Source: Ilyonectria destructans (taxonomy: Eukaryota; Ascomycota; Sordariomycetes; Hypocreales; Nectriaceae). From it: a stretch of 64,000 bases of DNA. The stretch lies in assembly GCA_020740775.1 (NCBI GenBank), contig JAHEWK010000004.1, forward strand, positions 1,302,001-1,366,000. The letters run 5' to 3'. Shown here piece by piece: positions 56,215 to 64,000 of the stretch. The number at the start of each line of letters is the position of its first letter. Positions within the stretch are counted from its first letter, which is position 1. Made by a program: the position numbers and the translations under genes. Under the pieces are notes generated by a model that saw only the letters and a list, made by a program, of their open reading frames with translations, was not told where the DNA came from and did no database searches.

Positions 56215-58076
56215 ATGTTTGGCAACTTCACCGCCTTTGGTAAGCATCATCAGCCTCTCTTTTGTTTTTACGCAACCAATCTTTCGGGCCCTCTTGATGC
56301 CGCACCTGTGTCCATTTATTCAACCGCTAGCCCACCTACAAAGGGCATCAACGACTTATCACGCACGAAACACCTCATCTCCCCAACTACGCTGCTGTCG
56401 TTCCCCTCCCCGACCTATCTTGACCCCACACTGCCACTGCCACTCCCGCTCCCGCTCCCGTTCCAGCTCTAAACCTCACTCTCCCACTAAGACCATCATC
56501 TAAACTGCCACTAGCAAGCTTGCCCAGCAAGGCCAAGTTAGATCCCAAGGACATTCCACCCCCAACTCCCGTCACGCTCCCTCGCTTTCAACCATTTGCC
56601 CATGATGATGATCCCCTTGAACCGCCTGCCGCCCTTTCCTCGTTGCTTCAGCAGACCGGCCGATCCATGGCCGTCCTAGGACCTCCCGGTTTCTCTGCCA
56701 TCGGCCTCAACTTGAACCTGGATGCGAAGCCTGAAGACCTCATGCCCGATGCGACCAGCATCCCAGACTTTAAGCTGTGGGATAAACTCTCCCCAGACGA
56801 GGCCGGGGATCGGAACCAGTCTACTCGACTTCCCATGAGAAATGGCAATCTCACCCCGGGGTGTCAGGTTTACCTTGAACGCAAAAGGGAGTTGGCCTAC
56901 CTCAATGAGGAAGCTTTCCGAACAGTCCGACGACTCCAACCGCCCAAGGGAAAGCAACAGGCTCGACTAGGGAACGCATATGAGTTCTTCCGCTGTCTTG
57001 AAGCCTTTACTTCCTTCTGGGACGACCCATCCCAACCGCCGCCTCTTCCTCCTTCCCCAGAGGCATCTCCCGAAGTCGCTTCATCAGGCGACGCTGCGAG
57101 CTCAGAGGAGTCTAAGATTACCAAGGGGCGTGATCCCAACGTTGTCCTTCGCACTGGTCCTGGTAATGCGATGCCAGCTGAGTACCGCAACAGCCTCATG
57201 ACAGCTTTTATCAAGCTTGTAGCCTACGATTTTGGCTGCAGCGTTGCGCCAGCCCGCCTCGAGCCTCGACTCCATCTGAGCTCTGCCGAGGAATCTTCCC
57301 CATCTCGCAAGACTTACTGCCCCTCTGGGTGTCTATTCATCTTCCAGAGCCCAATGACGCGCGAGGCGGCTCGTGCGGGCGCTGTCTATGGTCCAGTCGC
57401 CACTGTGAGTGCCCGAGGAACTACAGACTTCACCGCCCCCGATATGGAAACAGCGCAATCATTGGACCTCGCTCGGGAGGTTATCGCAGCATTAATTACG
57501 GCTCAGCATCGAGCACGCGAAGGCAAGACAGAAAAGCGCTTTGGCGATGGGCAGTGGTGGACGACCGAGAAGCGCTGGGGAGGAGGTATTGGCGGCCCTA
57601 TTGGGCGTGAGGCGGACAAAGATGCCGTTCAAGGGGATAAGGATTCCAAACCGAGTGACGCCGATGGCTTGCCCATCCCCAAGAAACCCCGAAAGAACAT
57701 GAGCATCTATGACAACTATCGGATGGTCCGCCCCCCGGCATCGACCTGGGATCGAAAAGCAACCTATGAGGCTATTGGCAAAGTTCAAGGTGCTGGTTAC
57801 GACGACGTCTTTGTAGTGAGCTCACTATTCCACCATGTCTCGATCCTTCGCGTGAGAGTTCCCGATCGCCTACTCGAGGTCATTGGTGGTGCAGGCGAGG
57901 CCGACCTGACCAAGCGAAGCTGGGGTAAGGTTGAGGCTTGGAGGAGTCCCTGGTATGATCTGTTCCATGCGGACCAGCGTCTGGAAGCGATGAAGCTGGT
58001 TTGGATGATGATGGCATACCAGATGAGAAAGGAAACTGGGCCTGCAGACGGGGATGTCAAGATGTCGAATGCTTGA
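56215..58076 (+). CDS. conserved fungal protein of unknown function
   Basis: Two coding exons: a 25-nt exon 56215-56239 (MFGNFTAF plus one base) and 56515-58076, separated by a 275-bp intron, giving 528 residues. I recall similar proteins in other filamentous ascomycetes but no named domain. It opens with SLPSKAKLDPKDIPPPTPVT and RFQPFAHDDDPLEPP. A central region has EYRNSLMTAFIKLVAYDFGC and CPSGCLFIFQSPMTREA. There is a Lys-rich insertion and a C-terminal block RMVRPPASTWDRKATYEAI, then VVSSLFHHVSILRVRVPDRL and WRSPWYDLFHADQRLEAMKL. It lacks a signal peptide or membrane helix. The acceptor CCACTAG|CA keeps phase, while the next AAG does not. Function not assigned. Confidence 0.78.
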
Positions 58077-61000
58077 GGCGCCCCCATTTTTGTGTATTAC
58101 CAAGTACAGTTACCAGTTCAAACAACACTCTTCTGGATACTTGTTGTATGAGTTGGCACGCGGCCTAGATTGGTTGAGAAGCATGGGGCAGGGAGCCAGA
58201 AGAAGGATTCCGTCTGAAATGCAATTAAAGCCTAGACGTCATGTACTTGGCATGAGTTTGCGAATGAATTACGATTATCGATTCCTTTACGACACATTCT
58301 TTGATCTCACAATGAGTTGTTACCCTAGGCTCCTGATCGACCCCATGGCTTCTCTTGAAAGGTGGAGAGTATGATGTGAGTCTCGCCAACCATGCATATA
58401 GAGGCTTCTAAAAAAAAGCATTGAGACAAGCACTACCAAGTATTTGAGCATGTTTCATTCTCCTCATGTAGGGCCGTCAACCTCTTTAGAGGTGAAGACT
58501 ACAGTACAGTAAACAGAGTAGTGGCATACAACCACGCTTACATAGCACCAGAAGTTCTAAGAACTTAAGACAATAGTAGGTTTGTGTGTATTCAACTTTT
58601 GACTTGAGTGTCTGATTGAATTAGGCACACAAAATTATTTAGCAGAGTTGAGATGCACTTCTATCAACCTGCTCCTTGGTGAGTTTCAGTCCAGAACTTT
58701 CAGACTCCTTCCCGCAATTTCGAAGACATCGTTTAGGTTTCCTAGCTCCGTTCAATATCATCGATATAAAGCCCTCAGATCAAAGCAGCACGGTAGCGGT
58801 AGCAATTGATGTATACAATTGGCATTACACCCGATGCCAGGGAAACAGTCATCGGATCAATTGAGTTGCCGCACATCCACCTTGCCTTGAGCCTCTGTTC
58901 CGACTCTTGTCTCTAGTTTTGCTGACCTCAAGAGAAATAGATGAGTGACAATTTTAGAAGCAGGGTCCTATGGTTAGTTAGTCTCCTGTCCCACAGTTCC
59001 GAGCACAACACTTGGCGTCCAAAATGTGTGTCGCCACACCACTGCTCAAGATAGTAAGTCTTGGCGCCAGTTATCTATCATCAACGTTACCTAGGATGGG
59101 TCATTACATAGGGTCGGTCCCACAGCCATAGAACCATTGGTAGATGTGGCATGGGCTGGTGCTAAGCCGAGCGTGCCTTGCAGAAGAGCGGCATACCCAC
59201 GAAGGGGCTAAACATGCTACCGGGGAAGGGGGGCGTGCATTCTAGGCGCAGCATGCTAAGATGCTGACGACATCATTACTACATACTACAGAGTATAGCA
59301 GAGCCGTGACGTCGGGAGAGCGCAATGCCAACTTCGGTAGATGGGCTACGGAGCGAGCCGACTTGCAGCGAGGCTGTGCTAACCACCTCCACGGTGCCAG
59401 CGGACAATGGCAGGCGAGGTGAGATGAGATGAGAAAAGACGACGCAGGGACTCTAACCAGCAGCATGCCAGCTAGGCCCGAGATGGGGATGGAAGGGTCT
59501 TAGCTTCCCGCGGCGACCCAGATTCGCGGGTTGGGTGGGACTGGCTGCGTTGGAACAGACGGGGACGGATGGGGACGGAGCGGACAGAGGCAGCTGAAGG
59601 CCCGGGGTGTGTTAGAGATGATGGGCTGAGAAGGGGTGGTGTGGGTGCGGTTATGGAGGTGCCTATATGGCTTGCATATGGGCCAAGTGGGATTCAACCA
59701 ACGAGGAATGGAGGATAGATGGTGGGAGATGGCCTCGTTATGACGGGCCAGGGCATCCGTGAAAGGTGAGTGGACGGAGGAGAGGATATGCCGAAACCGT
59801 ACGGGGTATGGATAGACATGTGGATGGGCATGTGGATGGACATGTGGTTATCTGTCTGCCAGTCAGGAAGGAAGCGAGGACGGGCCCGGCTGATTGGAGG
59901 TTGTCTGGAATGTGTTGGTTTGGCGAACGCCAACGAGCTACCGGCGGAGATTTGAGGATGACACATTGATATCGCGAGCTGGTTGAGGCCGTGGCGGCTC
60001 CAGGTGGAAGCTGGAAATCCATATCGAGTGCTACTTCAGCGGTTGCGCGCAGCTATTCCGCCTCGCGAATGCGACCACCTATTCAGCCCTTCCACGTTCC
60101 GCTGCGACATCAATCGCCAGGACAAGGGCTCTGGGGTTGTTGCACTTTTCCCGGACCCAGCACCACGGACAAGGAGACCTCCATGTCCCCGAACCCGTCG
60201 CGCTACCGCACGTAAACGGGCGGCAAAGCCACACCCAGTCCCCCGTCTAAGCCACAACTGCCGAAACCGTCCATGGCCCAAGCTCCCGGATTTCTCGTTA
60301 GCGCGCGAGCCCTTCCATCCGCTGCGGACCGTGGCTGGGGGGGTACGTACCCTGTAGCGGATCCCCACAACGGCGGGGCTCGCCTCTCCTTCCCTTGCCT
60401 CGTGGGCCTTGGTGGCGGCCCAGGCGAGCACCTGATTGGTCTTCCCCGCTGCTTCAGCTCTCGGCTTGCCCGCCACTCTTTCCCAGAAGGGACGGGAGAC
60501 GTGCAGGAAGCAGTAGTCTATCGGAAATTTCAGCCACCTTTCGCTCTGTTGTTGATACTGCATGCGTGGTCTTGGTGGAGGAGACGAGTTTGAACCCTGC
60601 CTCTTTGGCTCGGGATTTTTCTCTAAAATGAGCGACGAGGGTTTCGGAGATGTAACGAACAGCGCATCTACATGGATTGAAGCCTAGATGACCGTTCGGT
60701 GAAATTGTCCACGAATCTGAGGTTCGAGATTTGCTGTAAACGAGGCTTTAGTATTATTACATTGGCGGTTCCTTGGGGAATGAGAATGCCTGCAATTTCA
60801 ATTAACTCAGCGGCACTCCAGACGGTTGAGACTTTGTCTCTCATGTCTTTCCAATGCCCCGGAACCCTGCCGATAAGCCGCATCGGGATCGCCGTCTCGC
60901 AGAGCTCGGGGCGCCGAGAAAAAAACGAAACCAGTGCGTCCAGTGGACACACATCAGCCTGACAGGGGTCTGTATGGATCTTGGGCGTCACGTCTGCAAT

Positions 61001-64000
61001 TCGTTCTACTGCTAGCTCGATGCCAGTAAAGACACATGGCAAGCACTGCCCTACCAGAAATTGAAGACTCGGGCGCGTGAGTCTCGGCCGTCTTGTTCGC
61101 CTTTGGCATCGGTCGGGACGGGAAGTTGGCGCGAGCCCGGGGGGTGCAACTGTTGTCGGCAAGGCGCGCGTCTTGCTTGAGGGGGACAGGGGTGGATAGT
61201 TTTAGACGCCGCAGATGGCGGGGACTTGCAGAGGAGATCTGTGGTTACGTTCCAGTTCAGCGCCCAGGTGGGCAGGGTTCCTGGAGATGGGGTTTGATAT
61301 GGCCGAGCTACCATCCGCCCTATCTACAGCTCGTAGTTTGTTAACGCGAGATGACGGTCGTTGACAGAGTTTACCGGGGGGAGGGAGTGGGCTTTGACAT
61401 TTCTTCAGGGATGGATGGATAGAGGCGGAGTCGATCGTCGATCGGTTGAGGGTGTAGGGTAGCGTGATGGCGACGATCTCTTTTGGGCATCATGACGGCT
61501 CAGATACGGCAACATACTACGTAGTAGCTATGCCATCCCGCAGCTTTCGGGTCCTCCGTGCTGCCGGCTAATTCAAATGCAGGCTATGGTGTTTTTTTTG
61601 GTATGGCAGCCTGGCGACGGGTGAAGGCGAGGATGGTGTTCATATGCAAGTTCATGTCCGAGACAGTTACAGGGGCAAGACGTTGCGTGACGGGCTCGGC
61701 GTGGAAATAAGGAAGAAGAGAGTTACCCACCGAGTGCCGAGAAAGGAAAAGGCCAATACAAGGTCTTAGATGAGATCGGAACAAAGCCCGCCGACCAAGG
61801 TCCCCTGATTCGACAATATGTCGAAGACATGTTGGGTATGCACACTTACTTTTGGGGTCTCGGCCTCCCCTTCGGGCCAAAGACATGCATGCGTGCGATG
61901 GAAAGAACAGCCTAGAGATGCTTATGTGAAGCATATTGACAGCCCGGGGAAGAAATTGGAGACATTTTTTTCGGGGTCGTAAAAAGCAAGAACTGAGGCT
62001 GTTGAAGCTAGGAACCATCCCGCGCTTGGTTGGCGGGTTAGATTGACTCAGGTTGCAGGTGACGTTATGAGGACCCTGTCTATAGCAGAGTCAGGGTGCC
62101 GAGGAAGATCTCCGCAGGGGGGACAGAGAGATGCTGTGCCTGACGTCGACGATGAATCTGTCAAATTTTTCGCTCAATTGATGACATGAGCCAAGCAACG
62201 AAAGTACATTGTTTATATCCCTGGAGGTTTAGGCGAGGTCAGGCATTTGCCTCACGCTGCCAAACATACACACTACGTAGTAACATCCCCAGTCAGCTGG
62301 GACACTGGGCATCTGCAGCACATGGTCATAATTGCAGTATAGACATAGGTACATGATATCCAAGACACACAGCTCATACGACGTAGTATTTAGTAGCTCG
62401 AGCTTGTAAGGCTGTGGCAAAGCCCAGCCGTTCGGGTCGGGATCCAAGATAGAGAGCTTACACGGGCCATTGCTGCAAAGCAAAGACTACGCCTTGTCAA
62501 CGTCGAGCAGCTGCATGTTTCGTTTCGTCATAGGGGCCCCCTTGCTTCCGACTTGCCCGCCTGCGCGCCAGTACATGGGAATGTCTATGGCTGTGCAGTT
62601 GACGCGGTCGCTGCCGCCGGTGCCACTGCTGCATTGCTGCAACTGATGTCCGCCGTGTGTGACGATGATGCTCTACTTACTGCTGCTGCTGCTACTGCTA
62701 CTCCTGATCAGTATTGCGTCTCTCGTGCCCCTGTCTCACGGCCATCATCCCCCATCCATCCCCCCCGCCTGCCAAGCCAGCCTGACTGGGTCACCACCCA
62801 CACCCTTTTTGGTGTCTTTGCATCCGCCCTCATGCTCACGCTCACGCTCACCCACACGCTCTCATACACACACACACGCACCCCAGGCGCCGCCCAGACT
62901 AACCCGCCAACACCGCCGCCTCCGCTACGTCAAGCATATTGCTTGAGCTGCTTTGCTTTTGTCTCGGCAGTATGATGATGTGCTATTGCCGAGAGATGGC
63001 TCTGCATCGAGACCGAGCAGAGACAGAGACATGGCAGAGAGAGGCCGAGAGGGCAAAATCACCTCTAAACGGACCGCTGCCCCCGCCCTTCTCCCATCTC
63101 ATTCCCAGCTCTTCTTCCTCCCTAGACTTGTCAACAGCTTCGTTGACTGGGACCCTGAATTAAAATCCAAACCCCAAGCCCAAACCCACCCTCGAAAGCC
63201 GGGATAATCCACTCCAGGCAGATCACACGCCTCTCATCGTCTTTGCACGCCCTCGCTCCACCCCTCGTCGACCCGATTCCGAGCGAACCTGCAGGCCATC
63301 ACACCTTCACACCTTCACACCCCCCCGTCAGGTTCGGGCTACGGTACATGACAGGCACATTGAATGTGTCCCCCTTGTTCGCGGTTGAAAGCTGAAGCCA
63401 CGCGCCGTCGACAAAGTCGCTTTTCGAGCACTCCCGTCGAGTAGTCCGTACCGTGCTTGTTGACGACCGACGACCGACGCCGACGACTTTCGCGACAATT
63501 GTACTCACACCGCTTCTGGCATTCCCACGCGCGTGCGTGTGTGCATCCGCCCTTCTCCGTTCTCCGCATTAAACTATTCCGTCTTGTGGCCGCCGTCGCC
63601 GCCGCCGCAGCGAGCAAGGCCAGGCCCCCCTCCAGCCCGAACAACCAGGCCAAGCCCATCCGTAAGACTGGGCTTTTTGGGCTTTTTCGGGCTTTGCGCG
63701 GACTGGCCACCCCTGCTGCGGATGCACGTAGTAGAGTATCCTGTGCCTTCGACCGCAGTCGCTGCTGTTGCTCAGTGCCTTCTCGCTCTTTCTCCCCCCC
63801 CGGCTCGGTCATCACATTCACACTTCTGACATACACACGCTTCGTTTCCTTTTTACTTGAGATCGATCTCCCACCCCGGTCGCACCCTTACTCCTACAAA
63901 TATTATTCGACCTCCCCCCCTCTGTTTTTTCTACCTCATCCTCGACCCTGAATTCTCCATCTTCTATAGGTGCACCGAGAACACTCCCGCACGTCTCTAC
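58077..64000. other. 5.9-kb gene-free right end
   Basis: No gene I can support. The left 1 kb is comparatively A/T-rich. A 164-codon minus-strand frame at 60668-61162 reads somewhat protein-like (SLQFLVGQCLPCVFTGIELA, VPGHWKDMRDKVSTVWSAAE) but has no recognised family. Palindromes TACTACGTAGTA (61515-61526) and ACTACGTAGT (62272-62281) occur. A CA repeat lies near 62868-62881. From about 62560, and especially from about 63790, the sequence is C/T-rich, as in the leader of a plus-strand gene that would begin beyond the window. Confidence 0.5.

Noticed and set aside
62553..62975. 140-codon plus-strand frame rich in Ala, Leu and Thr
   Set aside because: Arises from CTG and CA simple repeats; no protein-like features.

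Overview
The window comes from the nuclear genome of a filamentous ascomycete. The recognisable proteins are typical fungal housekeeping proteins. Introns are short (mostly 45-75 bp) with GT-AG borders, GTAAGT/GTATGT-like donors and CTGAC/CTAAC-like branch sites, and overall base composition is moderately GC-rich. Gene content and protein style suggest Sordariomycetes, perhaps Hypocreales; that placement is inference. I see no rRNA, tRNA, CRISPR array, insertion sequence or intact transposon.

Layout. 0.5-10.5 kb: an 11-exon exportin (Msn5/exportin-5) on the minus strand, the diphthamide enzyme Dph7 (minus), a DUF1917/Bles03-family protein (plus) and the NatC catalytic subunit Naa30 (minus). 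11.7-21.1 kb, all plus: single-exon phospholipid:diacylglycerol acyltransferase (Lro1), the actin-patch/SPIN90-like protein Ldb17 and the PI(4,5)P2/TORC2 effector Slm1. 21.8-30.2 kb: a divergent SRPK-like pseudokinase, a 1432-residue P/Q/Y-rich protein with five copies of a cysteine module I cannot match to a named family, and the H/ACA snoRNP protein Gar1. 30.2-40.5 kb, all minus: an MFS transporter with a long N-terminal extension, phosphatidylserine synthase, and a metzincin-type metallopeptidase with a jacalin-like tail (YIL108W family). 45.6-58.1 kb: a Whi5/Nrm1-like cell-cycle repressor (plus), an orphan gene (plus), a Ser/Thr-rich single-pass membrane protein (minus) and a conserved fungal protein of unknown function with a 25-nt first coding exon (plus).

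The genes do not form a metabolic gene cluster. Several touch membranes and lipids (Lro1 makes triacylglycerol, the Pss enzyme makes phosphatidylserine, Slm1 reads PI(4,5)P2, Ldb17 acts at endocytic actin patches), but they are separate housekeeping units. Large gene-free stretches (5.0 kb before the Whi5/Nrm1-like gene, 3.2 kb between divergent genes near 53-56 kb, 5.9 kb at the right end, 3.0 kb near 33-35 kb) probably hold long promoters and leaders; I could not support genes there.

Best candidates for something undescribed are the five-fold cysteine-module protein (23.9-28.2 kb) and the pseudokinase beside it (21.8-23.3 kb). Both reading frames are open once plausible introns are removed. 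Exon borders given here were placed by reading splice signals and frame by eye; no alignment or RNA evidence was available.
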